Positions 25,956 through 35,252 of a DNA stretch of 64,000 nt are shown piece after piece. The notes under the pieces are model-generated. The model saw only the letters and a list, made by a program, of their open reading frames with translations. It made no database searches and was not told where the DNA came from. The translations under genes and the position numbers were made by a program. Origin of the DNA: Primorskyibacter flagellatus (lineage in GTDB: Bacteria; Pseudomonadota; Alphaproteobacteria; Rhodobacterales; Rhodobacteraceae). Location: assembly GCF_900176485.1 (NCBI RefSeq), contig NZ_FWYD01000007.1:1-64000 (forward strand). Direction: 5' to 3'. The number at the start of each line of letters is the position of its first letter. Position 1 is the first letter of the stretch.

Positions 25956-28001
25956 TCAGAACGTTTTTGTCAGGGCGACTTTGAGTGTTCTTCCCGGGGC
26001 TTTGCGGGTTGGGGATGAGAGGTGGCCGACATAATCGGTATCGAGGATGTTTTCGACTCCGAAACGAACCTCGGTGTTGTCTAGCCAGCCTTGGCCCTCG
26101 GGTTTCCAGGTGGCGCGCAGGTTATGGACCGTGCTGTCGGGCAAACCATCGCCTAGCGCATCACGGCGATCAGCGCTGTGCACGATTTCCCAGCTCAGAT
26201 CGAGAGTCTCGGTCCATTTCCTGCCCAGGGTCAACTGAACACGGTCGGCCGGGCTGTTGCGCCAGGTCGTATCGGACCCATCGGGGTTGAACTCTGTTGC
26301 GTCGCCCAGATGCCCGGCAATATCGACATAGACCCCGCTTGCCATCCCGTAAGAGGCCTCCAGTTCGACGCCGCGGGAGTCAACCCGTTCCAGCTCTGTC
26401 GAGGTGGATCCGGCAACGGTATAGCTGGTGATGTCCCATAGCCTTGTCTGGTACAGGTTGCCACGAATGGTGAAATTGTCATCCGCGGTGAAGACGCCCG
26501 TGCCGGTATATTCCGCCCCAAGCTCGAACGTTTGCGACTTTTCCGTCATGTCGATGCGCCGTTGTGCGGTCGCGCTGGTGCCAAGATCGTCGATGATCGG
26601 CAGACCCTCGGTATAGGCCGCGCTGCCGAAGACCGACAGACCGTTGCCGAAATCATAGGCAAGCGCCAGCCCGCCCATCAGCGCATCCGACTCGTAGCTT
26701 GTCGGGAATGTGCCCAGGTCGTTCTCGCTTTCGATCCGGGACGTCTCGTAGCGCAGGGCAGGTGTGAGGGTGACCTGGCCCATCGCCATCTCATCGACGA
26801 CAAACAGCGCGAACCGGTCATTGCGCCCACCCGGCGCGCCCGCATCGGTGTTGTCCGCGCGGACACGCCGCTGCGCCTCAAGCCCGAACAGCATGTCATG
26901 CGACACAGCACCAGTGTCGAGCAGCGCCCGGTTGGTCAGGGTCAGTTTCGTCGTCTCGTAGCGCTGATCGGCATTGACCGTGTTGACGAGGAAAGGAAAC
27001 GACGGGGTGCCTTCCGCCGGAGATGAGCCGGGAATGTAGTCATACGCGATCTGCTGATCGGCGTAGGACAGGTTGGCGCGCAGATCAATCAGGTCACTGG
27101 CCGGGTTGAAACGGTATTCCAGAACGGTTTGCGCGGTTTCTGTCAGCCGGTCCACATTGCCAAAAGTGCCGCCGGATGTGTCAAACTGATCGTAGGGCAC
27201 ATCCTTGTCATCCGCCACGGTCCGCGAATGGCTGAGCATCAGCGAATGGGCGTCGTCCTGCCCGAAAGTGAATTTCCCTTTCGCGAGGTATGAAGGCGTG
27301 CGGAAGGCGCTGTTGCCGATTGTCGAGCCATCGCCGGCGGTCAGGTCATCCTGATCACGCAGCGAATAATTGAGCAGGAATTCGGCGCGGTCCGTCGGCA
27401 TCCAGGCCAGGTTTGTCGAGCTGACCCACCCATTGCCGTTAGAGCCATACTCGAATGTCTGCGATCCACCGACCCCCGGCGCGCCACCGGTGAAGTCCGA
27501 CGCATCCTTGGTTTCCAGCTTGACCACACCGCCGACGATCCCCGACCCATAGGCAAAGCTGCCGATGGTGCCGCGCAGCACTTCGACTTCGCGGTAGAGC
27601 AGCGGATCGGTGAAAAGCTGCGTGCCGATCCGGTACAGCTCTTCCGAGCCGACGCTGGCACCGTCGATCTGAACGGCGATCTTCTGGTCCGAGCCGAAGG
27701 TCGTGTTCGCGCCAAAGCCGCGAATGTTGATGCCTGATCCTTGCGGCGTTGTGCCATTGACCAACGTGACGCCGGGGACCGAGTCGATCAGTTGCGCGAC
27801 CGTGCTGGCTTGGCGATCCTGGATCTCTTCTTCGCCCACCACGGTGCGCGACAATGCAGTGCCAAAGCTGAGGTCGCGTTTGCCCCCGGTCAGAATCAAT
27901 GTGCCCAGAAAGCCGGAGGTATCGGCGTCTTGTGCCGCGACAGGCACGGCCAGTGACAGGCAGACAAGCGCGGTGGTGCCGCGCAACAGGGGGGTAAGCA
28001 T
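25956..28001 (-). CDS. hmuR: TonB-dependent haem receptor (HmuR/ShmR-like)
   Basis: A 681-residue outer membrane receptor with signal peptide MLTPLLRGTTALVCLSLAVP then VAAQ. The plug has VAQLIDSVPGVTLVNGT, INIRGFGANTTFGSDQKIAV and YREVEVLRGTIGSFAYGSG; the barrel ends RTLKVALTKTF. The ATG at 28001 is chosen because AAGAAGG lies 9 bp ahead; an ATG at 28010 sits on that site. It diverges from hmuSTUV, so haem is the likely ligand, passed by TonB energy to the periplasm. Confidence 0.85.
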   Translation of the reverse strand: MLTPLLRGTTALVCLSLAVPVAAQDADTSGFLGTLILTGGKRDLSFGTALSRTVVGEEEIQDRQASTVAQLIDSVPGVTLVNGTTPQGSGINIRGFGANTTFGSDQKIAVQIDGASVGSEELYRIGTQLFTDPLLYREVEVLRGTIGSFAYGSGIVGGVVKLETKDASDFTGGAPGVGGSQTFEYGSNGNGWVSSTNLAWMPTDRAEFLLNYSLRDQDDLTAGDGSTIGNSAFRTPSYLAKGKFTFGQDDAHSLMLSHSRTVADDKDVPYDQFDTSGGTFGNVDRLTETAQTVLEYRFNPASDLIDLRANLSYADQQIAYDYIPGSSPAEGTPSFPFLVNTVNADQRYETTKLTLTNRALLDTGAVSHDMLFGLEAQRRVRADNTDAGAPGGRNDRFALFVVDEMAMGQVTLTPALRYETSRIESENDLGTFPTSYESDALMGGLALAYDFGNGLSVFGSAAYTEGLPIIDDLGTSATAQRRIDMTEKSQTFELGAEYTGTGVFTADDNFTIRGNLYQTRLWDITSYTVAGSTSTELERVDSRGVELEASYGMASGVYVDIAGHLGDATEFNPDGSDTTWRNSPADRVQLTLGRKWTETLDLSWEIVHSADRRDALGDGLPDSTVHNLRATWKPEGQGWLDNTEVRFGVENILDTDYVGHLSSPTRKAPGRTLKVALTKTF

Positions 28002-28080
28002 ATGCGCCATCCTTCTTGAGTTCCATTTCCGTTGCTTGCGAAAGCTGGCGCGGGTGTTTTTGGTGGTTATGCGATAAATC

Positions 28081-28096
28081 CAACCGCAATGGGTTG
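28081..28096. promoter_or_regulatory. Small dyad in the hmuR-hmuS divergent promoter
   Basis: CAACC (28081-28085) and GGTTG (28092-28096) form a short dyad, with weaker flanking symmetry (GAT...ATC), roughly midway in the ~200-bp gap between the divergent haem receptor and hmuS. No TGA-N9-TCA or clear Irr-type box was seen in this gap. An operator role is speculative. Confidence 0.25.
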
Positions 28097-28201
28097 CAGC
28101 GTTAATCGTATCAAACTAAAACAGTCAAATAATTTGAAAAGCCACGCACCGCATCTGTTCGGGCGCAGCCATCGGACCCCAACCACTCTCCGAGGACGCC
28201 C

Positions 28202-29254
28202 ATGACACAGCAAACCGTTGTCTCCCCGCAAGACATCCGTGCCTATCAGGCTGAACACCCCAAGCTGCGTGCCAGGGATGCAGCGGATGCGCTTGGCATT
28301 TCCGAGGCGCAGCTTGTCGCGGCCCGAATGGGGCAGGGGACAACACGCATCGACGCGCATCCTGACCGGATCATTCCCGCCGCCGAAAAGCTGGGCGAGG
28401 TCATGGCGCTGACCCGTGTCGCGGCCTGCGTGCATGAAAAGGTCGGGCAATACGGCAATTATCACCCCGGCGAACATGCCGCGATGACGCTGACCGAAAA
28501 TATCGACCTGCGCATCTTTCCGTCCCACTGGGTGCATGCCTATGCGGTCGAAACACTGTCCGAGCAGGGCGTGCGTCGTTCGTTGCAAGTATTCGATGCG
28601 GCCGGCGATGCGGTTCACAAGATCCATTTGCGCGACGGATCGAACCTGGATGAATGGGCCGGGATCCTGGCCGATCTGGCCATCGAGGATCAATCCGAAA
28701 CACAGCAGGTGGAGCCGCGCAAACCCGTCGAGGGCGCGAAATCCCACCCGGAGAAAGTGGACATCCTGCGCAAGGAATGGGCGCGCCTGACCGATACGCA
28801 TCAGTTTCTGCGGCTGTGCGCCAAGCTCAAGATGAACCGGCTGGGCGCCTACCGGATCGCCGGCGCGCCTTGGGTGCGCCGGCTTGAACCGCAGGCCGCC
28901 GATGCGATGTTGCAGGCGGTGCGCGATGCCGGGATCGAAGTGATGATCTTTGTCGGCAATCGCGGCTGCATCCAGATTCATACCGGCCCGATCCACAAGC
29001 TGCACCCGATGGGGCCGTGGCAGAACGTCATGGATCCGGGCTTCAACCTGCATCTCCGTCTGGACAAGGTGGCCGAGGTCTGGGCCGTCGAAAAGCCCAC
29101 GCAACGCGGGCCTGCGGTTTCCGTCGAGGCCTTCGATGCCGAAGGCGGGCTGATCTTTCAGGCCTTTGGCGTTGGCAAGCAAGGCCGGGATTCGCGCGCC
29201 GAATGGGGCGGGATTGTCGCGGCGCTGCCCGCGCTGGCAGAGGTGCCCGCATGA
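28202..29254 (+). CDS. hmuS: Haem-degrading/haem-trafficking factor HmuS
   Basis: A 350-residue HemS/HmuS protein made of two similar halves. HPKLRARDAADALGISEAQL is the N-terminal family motif. Each half has a WxH/HKIH-type beta segment (ITFPSHW-like and AVHKIHLRDGSNLDEWAGIL in half one; NLHLRLDKVAEVW in half two). HmuS binds cytosolic haem and in some bacteria releases its iron. It leads the hmuSTUV operon and its stop overlaps hmuT (ATGA). Confidence 0.92.
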   Translation: MTQQTVVSPQDIRAYQAEHPKLRARDAADALGISEAQLVAARMGQGTTRIDAHPDRIIPAAEKLGEVMALTRVAACVHEKVGQYGNYHPGEHAAMTLTENIDLRIFPSHWVHAYAVETLSEQGVRRSLQVFDAAGDAVHKIHLRDGSNLDEWAGILADLAIEDQSETQQVEPRKPVEGAKSHPEKVDILRKEWARLTDTHQFLRLCAKLKMNRLGAYRIAGAPWVRRLEPQAADAMLQAVRDAGIEVMIFVGNRGCIQIHTGPIHKLHPMGPWQNVMDPGFNLHLRLDKVAEVWAVEKPTQRGPAVSVEAFDAEGGLIFQAFGVGKQGRDSRAEWGGIVAALPALAEVPA

Positions 29255-30147
29255 CCCGCAAGCGCAATGGTTTTGCCGCCTTCACAGGCATATGGATCGC
29301 GATGTTCGGTGCGGTCGCGGCCTTGACAGTCAGCGCGCAGCAGGCCGAGCAGGGGGGCGATCCACATGCGGATGTCCTGTCGATCGGCGGCTCCGTGACA
29401 GAGATTGTCGTGGCGCTGGGGCAGCAACATCGGCTCAAGGCGCGCGACACCACGTCAAGCTACCCGCCTGACGTGACGAACCTGCCCGATGTCGGCTATA
29501 TGCGCGCACTGTCGCCCGAAGGGGTGCTGTCGGTCGGCCCGTCATTGATCCTGTCAGAGGAAGGGGCCGGGCCGCCGGAAGCGCTCGATGTCATTCGCGC
29601 CGCGAATGTGGACTTTGTCGAAGTGCCGGACGCCTTGACCGCCGAGGGCATCATCCGCAAGATCGAGGTTATCGGAGCGGCCCTTGACGTGGAGGCTCGC
29701 GCCAAAGGTCTTGCGGCCGAGGTCGAAGGCGCGATGGCGTCGGCATTGGCGGATGCAGAACGCCCTGCGAACAGCAAGAAGCGCGTGCTTTTCGTGCTGT
29801 CCACCCAGGGCGGCAAGATCAATGTGTCCGGCACCGGAACGGCGGCGGACGCGATCATCCGCATGGCCGGCGGCGTGAATGCCGTGACCGCTTTCGAAGG
29901 CTACAAGCAGATCGGGGACGAAGCCATCGGACTGGCGGCACCGGATGTGATCCTGATGATGGATCGCGGCGGAGATCACGGCGCGCAAAAGGACGAACTG
30001 TTCGCAATGCCGGCGATCAAGCTGACACCGGCCGCGCAGACCCGTTCCGCCATCCGCATGGACGGTTTGCTGATGCTGGGCTTCGGCCCCCGTACAGCGC
30101 AGGCCATCGCCACGCTGAACGACGCGCTTTACGGCAAGGGAGCGTGA
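29251..30147 (+). CDS. hmuT: Haem ABC transporter periplasmic binding protein HmuT
   Basis: A 298-residue binding protein with N-terminal signal (GIWIAMFGAVAALTVSAQQA). HADVLSIGGSVTEIVVALGQ and RDTTSSYPPDVTNLPDVGYM with the HmuT-type haem-ligand Tyr region are family hallmarks. RVLFVLSTQGGKINVSGTGT marks the second lobe. The start at 29251 overlaps the hmuS stop. Confidence 0.9.
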   Translation: MTRKRNGFAAFTGIWIAMFGAVAALTVSAQQAEQGGDPHADVLSIGGSVTEIVVALGQQHRLKARDTTSSYPPDVTNLPDVGYMRALSPEGVLSVGPSLILSEEGAGPPEALDVIRAANVDFVEVPDALTAEGIIRKIEVIGAALDVEARAKGLAAEVEGAMASALADAERPANSKKRVLFVLSTQGGKINVSGTGTAADAIIRMAGGVNAVTAFEGYKQIGDEAIGLAAPDVILMMDRGGDHGAQKDELFAMPAIKLTPAAQTRSAIRMDGLLMLGFGPRTAQAIATLNDALYGKGA

Positions 30148-30150
30148 AAT

Positions 30151-31218
30151 TTGGCAGCCCTGAGCGACATCGAAACCATCCCCCACCACCGTGAAACCCG
30201 CGCGAACACCCTGCATTGGGCGCTCGCAGGGGCGTTGGTCCTGTCCTGTTTCGCCAGCCTTCAGGTGGGGGCCACCGATGTGACGCTGTCTACAATGCTG
30301 GCGAAGCTGATCCATGGCGAAACGCTGAGCCAGATCGAGCGTGTTGTGCTGTTCGACATACGTTTGCCCCGGCTTGCCATGGGTGTGCTGGTCGGGGCCG
30401 CGCTGGCGGTTTCGGGGGCCGCGATGCAGGGGCTTTTCCGCAACCCGCTGGCCGATCCGGGGATCGTCGGCGTTGGTGCGGGGGCCGGGTTGGGGGCGAT
30501 CTTGGCGATTGTGCTGGGAACGTTGCTACCTGCATGGCTCATTGACCTGACGGGCAACCAGTTGACGCCTTTTGCTGCGTTTCTGGGCGGCTGGGGATCG
30601 ACGATCCTGCTCTATCGCGTCTCGACACGCCATGGGCGCACCTCTGTTGCCACCATGCTTCTTGCAGGGATCGCGCTTGGGGCGCTGGCAGGCGCGCTGT
30701 CGGGCATTCTTGTTTATATCGCCGATGATACGCAGCTGCGCGACCTGACCTTCTGGGGGCTTGGATCGCTGGCGGGCGCAAGCTGGGCCAAAGTGTTTGC
30801 TGCCGGCCCGATGATCCTGCTTGCCATCGGGGTGTCCCTGACGCTGGGCCGGGGGTTGAATGGACTGGCTTTGGGCGAAGCGACCGCCGCCCATATCGGC
30901 ATTGACGTTCAGCGGATGAAATCCACCGGCATTCTGGCCGTGGCCGGGGCGACCGGTGCCGCGGTCGCCGTTTCGGGGGGGATCGGTTTCATCGGCATTG
31001 TCGTGCCGCATCTGCTGCGGCTGGCCTCGGGGCCGGATCACCGGACGTTGCTGCTGAACGCGGCTTTGCTTGGCGCGACCTTGCTGATCCTTGCTGATAT
31101 GATTGCCCGCGTGGTGATCGCCCCCGCCGAACTGCCCATCGGGATCGTCACGGCCGTTCTGGGGGCACCGGTTTTCCTTTGGATCCTGCTCAAGCGGCGG
31201 GGACTGGTCGAATTATGA
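30151..31218 (+). CDS. hmuU: Haem ABC permease HmuU
   Basis: A 355-residue FecCD-family permease, starting TTG at 30151 with GGGAG upstream. IRLPRLAMGVLVGAALAVSG, AMQGLFRNPLADPGIVGVGA and VSGGIGFIGIVVPHLLRLAS are canonical for haem/B12/siderophore permeases. The stop overlaps the hmuV start. It forms the inner-membrane haem channel with HmuV. Confidence 0.9.
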   Translation: MAALSDIETIPHHRETRANTLHWALAGALVLSCFASLQVGATDVTLSTMLAKLIHGETLSQIERVVLFDIRLPRLAMGVLVGAALAVSGAAMQGLFRNPLADPGIVGVGAGAGLGAILAIVLGTLLPAWLIDLTGNQLTPFAAFLGGWGSTILLYRVSTRHGRTSVATMLLAGIALGALAGALSGILVYIADDTQLRDLTFWGLGSLAGASWAKVFAAGPMILLAIGVSLTLGRGLNGLALGEATAAHIGIDVQRMKSTGILAVAGATGAAVAVSGGIGFIGIVVPHLLRLASGPDHRTLLLNAALLGATLLILADMIARVVIAPAELPIGIVTAVLGAPVFLWILLKRRGLVEL

Positions 31219-31997
31219 GCCTGATCGCCGAGAATATACGCGTGTCATACGGCAAGCGAGAGGCGCTGAGGGGTGTCGGCCTGACCGCTTTGCCGGGTGA
31301 GGTCACGGCCATCGTTGGTCCGAACGGGTCGGGAAAATCCACCCTGCTGGGCGCGATCACCGCCTCTCTTGCCTATCAGGGCCGCGTCAGCCTGAACGGT
31401 CGGTGCGTCGAGCGGATGAAACCCTGGGAACTGGCGGCGATACGGGCTGTTTTGCCTCAGGCGTCGCGGCTGGCCTTTCCCTTCACCGTGATCGAGGTCG
31501 TGCGCATCGGTCTTCAATCCGGCACCGCGGGCGACAGGCCCGAAGTGCCAATGCAGGCGCTGGCGCGCGTCGGCCTTGCGCATTACGCCCATCGCACGTT
31601 TCAGGAACTGTCGGGTGGCGAAGCACAGCGCGCCATGCTTGCCCGCGTGCTGGCGCAGGTCTGGGCACCGGTTGAAGACGGACAGCCTCGTTGGCTGTTG
31701 TTGGATGAACCCGTGTCCAGCCTTGATATTGCGCACCAGTTGCAGGTCATGGAGATCGCCCGCGATTTTGCCCGCGCCGGTGGTGGCGTGCTTGCCGTCA
31801 TGCACGATCTGAACCTGACTGCGCTTTATGCCGACCGTGTGGCGGTGCTGGCCGACGGCGAACGCCTCGCCTTCGGCACCCCTGCCGAGGTATTGACAGA
31901 CGAGACCCTGTCGCGAGCCTATGGCTGTGCTCTGCGGGTCTCGGCGACACCGCCCTCGGGTGTGCCATTTATTCTGCCGCATGCGGCATCCGCCTGA
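31215..31997 (+). CDS. hmuV: Haem ABC transporter ATPase HmuV
   Basis: A 260-residue ABC ATPase: Walker A GPNGSGKSTLLG, Q-loop VLPQASRLAFPFTVIEVVRI, signature LSGGEAQRAMLARVLAQVWA and Walker B WLLLDEPVSSLDIAHQ. The ATG at 31215 overlaps the hmuU TGA; the frame extends to 31179 but inside hmuU. It powers haem import. Confidence 0.92.
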   Translation: MSLIAENIRVSYGKREALRGVGLTALPGEVTAIVGPNGSGKSTLLGAITASLAYQGRVSLNGRCVERMKPWELAAIRAVLPQASRLAFPFTVIEVVRIGLQSGTAGDRPEVPMQALARVGLAHYAHRTFQELSGGEAQRAMLARVLAQVWAPVEDGQPRWLLLDEPVSSLDIAHQLQVMEIARDFARAGGGVLAVMHDLNLTALYADRVAVLADGERLAFGTPAEVLTDETLSRAYGCALRVSATPPSGVPFILPHAASA

Positions 31998-32008
31998 AAG
32001 GAGCGCAT

Positions 32009-32758
32009 ATGCGCCTTGCCATCCTGTTGTTTTGTCTTGCCACGCCCGCGCTGGCGCAACCTGTCGCTGACATCGTCATTCTGGGCGAAGTCCATGACAA
32101 CTCCGATGCGCATCTGGGACAGGCCGCTGTGCTGGAGGACCTGCGGCCCACGGCAATCGTGTTCGAGATGCTGACCGCCGAAGAGGCCGCCAGAGCCGAT
32201 GCCGACCGGACCCTGATCGCCGAGGCATGGAACGCAAGCGGCTGGCGCGATTTTCCGATCTACGCACCGATCTTCGACGCTTTGGGCAATGCGCGCATCA
32301 TCGGAGCCGCTGCACCGCGCGAGACGGTGCGCACCGTCTACAGCGACGGGCCAGAGGGCCTGTTCGGCCCTGATGCGGCGCGTTTCGGACTGAACGAGCC
32401 CCTGCCGGGCGACCAGCAGAAAGCCCGTGATGAAATGCAGTTTGTAGCGCATTGCGAGGCGATGCCGTTGGAGGCGATGGCAGGCATGGTTGCGGTTCAA
32501 CGCTACCGCGATGCGGTTTTTGCGCGCGCGGCACTGGCGGCGCTTGAAACCTACGGGCCGCCAGTGGCGCTGATAGCGGGCAACGGCCATGCGCGAACGG
32601 ACTGGGGCGTGCCCGCGCTGATCGATCTTGCAGCGCCCGACGTCACCACCCATTCCATCGGCTTTGTCGAAGGCGACACGGACACGCCCTTTGACGAAAC
32701 CCGGATCGTCCCGCGCGCCGAGCGTGAAGATCCCTGCAATTCCCTGACATCGAACTAA
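32009..32758 (+). CDS. ChaN-family haem-binding protein
   Basis: A 249-residue exported protein with signal MRLAILLFCLATPALA. The mature part has DIVILGEVHDNSDAHLGQAA (the ExH...N motif of the ChaN/Tiki-like fold), IVFEMLT and, near the end, ALIAGNGHARTDWGVPALID. ChaN-type proteins bind haem dimers and are linked to haem uptake. Here it follows hmuV by 11 bp, with AAAGGAG before the start. There is no lipobox cysteine, so it is probably soluble in the periplasm. Confidence 0.78.
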   Translation: MRLAILLFCLATPALAQPVADIVILGEVHDNSDAHLGQAAVLEDLRPTAIVFEMLTAEEAARADADRTLIAEAWNASGWRDFPIYAPIFDALGNARIIGAAAPRETVRTVYSDGPEGLFGPDAARFGLNEPLPGDQQKARDEMQFVAHCEAMPLEAMAGMVAVQRYRDAVFARAALAALETYGPPVALIAGNGHARTDWGVPALIDLAAPDVTTHSIGFVEGDTDTPFDETRIVPRAEREDPCNSLTSN

Positions 32759-32769
32759 GGAGACACCCC

Positions 32770-33096
32770 ATGTATCTTGCCATGAACCGCTTTACCGTAC
32801 CGCTTGAAAATGCCGCGGAATTCGAAGAGCTTTGGCTCACCCGCGAAAGCCGCTTGCAGGACATGGAGGGCTTCGTGTCGTTCCAGATGCTGAAAGGCGC
32901 TGAGACAGAGGGACGCATTCTGTATGCCTCGCACACGACATGGCAAAGCGAGGCGCATTTCCGCGCGTGGACAACCAGTGAAGAATTCCGCGCCGCCCAT
33001 GCGAAAGCCGGTCAAAGCCGCAAGCTGCATGAGGGAGCGCCACGTTTTGAGGGGTTCAGCGCCATTCAGAAAATCGACGCAAAACAACCGGCATGA
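32770..33096 (+). CDS. IsdG-like haem-degrading monooxygenase (ABM domain)
   Basis: A 108-residue ferredoxin-like alpha/beta-barrel protein. NRFTVPLENAAEFEELWLTR, the MEGFVSFQMLKG segment, SHTTWQSEAHFRAWTTSEEF and RKLHEGAPRFEGF are typical of the antibiotic-biosynthesis-monooxygenase fold as used by IsdG/HmoA haem oxygenases. Within a haem-uptake operon, haem ring opening and iron release is the likely role. Both this enzyme and HmuS would act on imported haem. Confidence 0.75.
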   Translation: MYLAMNRFTVPLENAAEFEELWLTRESRLQDMEGFVSFQMLKGAETEGRILYASHTTWQSEAHFRAWTTSEEFRAAHAKAGQSRKLHEGAPRFEGFSAIQKIDAKQPA

Positions 33097-33482
33097 TCCC
33101 GAAGGTCACACAGATCGCGCCGATTTTCCGCAGTTTCGACGAGTCAAAGGCGCGGGAGTTCTATGTCGGCTGGCTGGGCTTCACATGGGAGGGCGAGCAT
33201 CGCTTTGATGCGACCGCGCCGCTTTACGCTTTTCTGCGGCTGGGAGAGTTTCATTTGCATCTGAGCGAGCATCATGGCGATGGCACGCCGGGGGCGGCCG
33301 CTATGGTCTACGTTTGCGGATTGCGGGACTGGCACAGCTCTCTGCTGCCCTATCCGAACAGCCGACCAGGGTTGGAAAAACTGCCCTGGGGTCTTCAGAT
33401 GCAGGTTCTCGATCCGTTTGGAAATCGGCTGCGCTTTCTCGATCAAACGGATGTCTCGGGACGCGGACAAAGCGAGGAGTAA
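33093..33482 (+). CDS. Glyoxalase/bleomycin-resistance superfamily protein
   Basis: A 129-residue vicinal-oxygen-chelate protein: APIFRSFDESKAREFYVGWL at the start, GFTWEGEHRF, FHLHLSEHHGDGTPGAA and LQMQVLDPFGNRLRFLDQ at the end are the glyoxalase/bleomycin-resistance pattern. The start overlaps the preceding stop (ATGA), so it is the last gene of the haem operon. Its role there is unknown. It could bind or modify a haem breakdown product, or be an unrelated passenger. Confidence 0.72.
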   Translation: MIPKVTQIAPIFRSFDESKAREFYVGWLGFTWEGEHRFDATAPLYAFLRLGEFHLHLSEHHGDGTPGAAAMVYVCGLRDWHSSLLPYPNSRPGLEKLPWGLQMQVLDPFGNRLRFLDQTDVSGRGQSEE

Positions 33483-33624
33483 TCTGTCTGTTTGCGCTTT
33501 CCGCACGCAAGGCACTTTGCGATTTCATGGTGTCATTCTGCCGCGCCTCTGGAGGGTCGGTGCGTGCGATCTGCGCAGCTGGTAACGATAATGGCCCCAC
33601 TATTTTCTGAAGCGCCAATTTGCC

Positions 33625-34479
33625 CTAGCTGTAGTGAAACCCTGCCATTCTTGCAGCTTTGTGCAGGTGAGGTAGACCATTATCGATCACGTCATTTGGG
33701 TTTGCCGCCACCGGTCGCCAGATGGCAAGGGCGGACGCAATGGCCTCATGGACGTGATTCATGCTTTCCAGGGTAGTGATGCCATCGAATTCAACGTCGA
33801 CGAGGGCCTGAAATGCTGCCTGCCAGTCGATCATGCCTGTTCCCGGTGCGCCGCGATTGCTTTCTGACAGATGGACGTAACCCAGATGTGGCCCGCAGTC
33901 GGCAAAACCTTGGGCGAATGATACCTCTTCGATGTTCATGTGGTAGGTATCAAGATGGATGAAAAGGTTGTCCGCCCCCACGGCCTCGCAATAGGCACGC
34001 CCGTCTGCGCCAGTGTTCATGATATGGGTCTCGTATCGGTTGCAAGGTTCGATGCCGAGACCCAAGCCGAACGCCTTTGCGCGCGCCGCCGCGCGCTTGA
34101 TAAAGCTGGCCGTGCCGTCAAATTCAGCCTGCGTGCGCGGGCTACCAGAGATTTTGCCGATGGTTCCATAGGTCACGCCCGACAGCGACGGCGCCCCAAT
34201 GCCAGAAGCTACGTCAAAGGCAGGTTCGAGAAACGCCATGCCTGCATCCGGATCGGTGATCACATCAATTTCTGGCGGAAGACCAAGCGAGCACACAGGT
34301 GTGATGCCGGTTTCCTCGCAGAACGCGCGTGTCTCCGCGACATCGATTTCCGATGGGTCGAGCAAAGGGATTTCCAGAACGCGCACCTTGTGGGTTTCAA
34401 ATTTCATGCGCAGTGTGCGCATGGTCGCGACATCCCATTTCGGGGCGACGGCGAATGTGTGCAATCCAAGTTGTGCCAT
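33625..34479 (-). CDS. Sugar isomerase/epimerase, ketose 3-epimerase-like TIM barrel
   Basis: A 284-residue xylose-isomerase-like TIM barrel. The metal-site residues of the D-tagatose/D-psicose 3-epimerase class are visible in order: GLGIEPCNRYETH (Glu), NLFIHLDTYHMNIEE (Asp/His), GYVHLSESNRGAPGTG (His) and ITTLESM (Glu). It is the last gene of the LacI-ABC operon, 2 bp after the ATPase. It probably epimerises or isomerises the imported sugar. Confidence 0.78.
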   Translation of the reverse strand: MAQLGLHTFAVAPKWDVATMRTLRMKFETHKVRVLEIPLLDPSEIDVAETRAFCEETGITPVCSLGLPPEIDVITDPDAGMAFLEPAFDVASGIGAPSLSGVTYGTIGKISGSPRTQAEFDGTASFIKRAAARAKAFGLGLGIEPCNRYETHIMNTGADGRAYCEAVGADNLFIHLDTYHMNIEEVSFAQGFADCGPHLGYVHLSESNRGAPGTGMIDWQAAFQALVDVEFDGITTLESMNHVHEAIASALAIWRPVAANPNDVIDNGLPHLHKAARMAGFHYS

Positions 34480-34481
34480 AT

Positions 34482-35252
34482 CTAACCCTGTGCCTCATGT
34501 GCTGCGGCCTCTGCCATGTCACCACCACCGACTATCGCGGAGACGACATCGGTCATCGTTGTTTCCTTGGTGACCAGATTGGCCGCTGCACGCCCGTGAT
34601 GCAGAACGACGATCCGATCCGTGACAGATAATACGTCGTTCAAGCGGTGTGAGATCAGGATCACGCCGATCCCCTGATCCCGCAACTGACGGATCAGGTC
34701 CAGCACGCCTTGCACTTCGCGGACCGCAAGGGCCGCGGTCGGTTCATCCATGATCACGACCTTGGGATTGAAAGTCAGTGCACGGGCGATAGCGACCGAT
34801 TGTTGCTGACCGCCAGAGAAGGACCCAACAGGTCTGTTGATCGCGGGCAGGTTGGCACCCAGTCGCGTGATCATTGCTTGCGCATCTTGTTTCATCTTGG
34901 TGCGGTCGACAAAGTTCACGCCAAAGACCCGCCGTACAGGTTCACGACCCAGAAAGATGTTGGCGGCGACATCCTGTTGTTTGGCCAGCGCAAGGTCCTG
35001 ATAGATCATCTCAATCCCCTTGGCGCGCCGCTCGCCCGGCGAAAGGTCCAGAACGGAAGTCCCGCCAAGAACCACGTCACCCGCGTCTGCCTTATACATG
35101 CCGGTCACAATTTTCATCAGGGTCGATTTTCCAGCACCGTTGTCACCGACAAGGCCTAGAACTTCGCCGGCACCGACACTGAAATCGACGCCATGCAGCA
35201 CATCAACCGCGCCAAAGCTTTTTCGGATACCGCTGACGGTCAAAAGGGTCAT
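34482..35252 (-). CDS. Sugar ABC transporter ATPase, single-domain (FrcA-like)
   Basis: A 256-residue ATPase with one ABC domain: Walker A GDNGAGKSTLMK, Q-loop MIYQDLALAKQQDVAANIFL, signature FSGGQQQSVAIARAL and Walker B VVIMDEPTAALAV. Ribose-type systems usually have two fused ABC domains; a single-domain version is typical of fructose/mannose FrcA-like systems. The ATG overlaps the stop of the permease by 4 bp. Confidence 0.86.
   Translation of the reverse strand: MTLLTVSGIRKSFGAVDVLHGVDFSVGAGEVLGLVGDNGAGKSTLMKIVTGMYKADAGDVVLGGTSVLDLSPGERRAKGIEMIYQDLALAKQQDVAANIFLGREPVRRVFGVNFVDRTKMKQDAQAMITRLGANLPAINRPVGSFSGGQQQSVAIARALTFNPKVVIMDEPTAALAVREVQGVLDLIRQLRDQGIGVILISHRLNDVLSVTDRIVVLHHGRAAANLVTKETTMTDVVSAIVGGGDMAEAAAHEAQG

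Noticed and set aside
28067-29182. 371-codon minus-strand frame opposite hmuS
   Set aside because: Antisense shadow of a clear HmuS gene.
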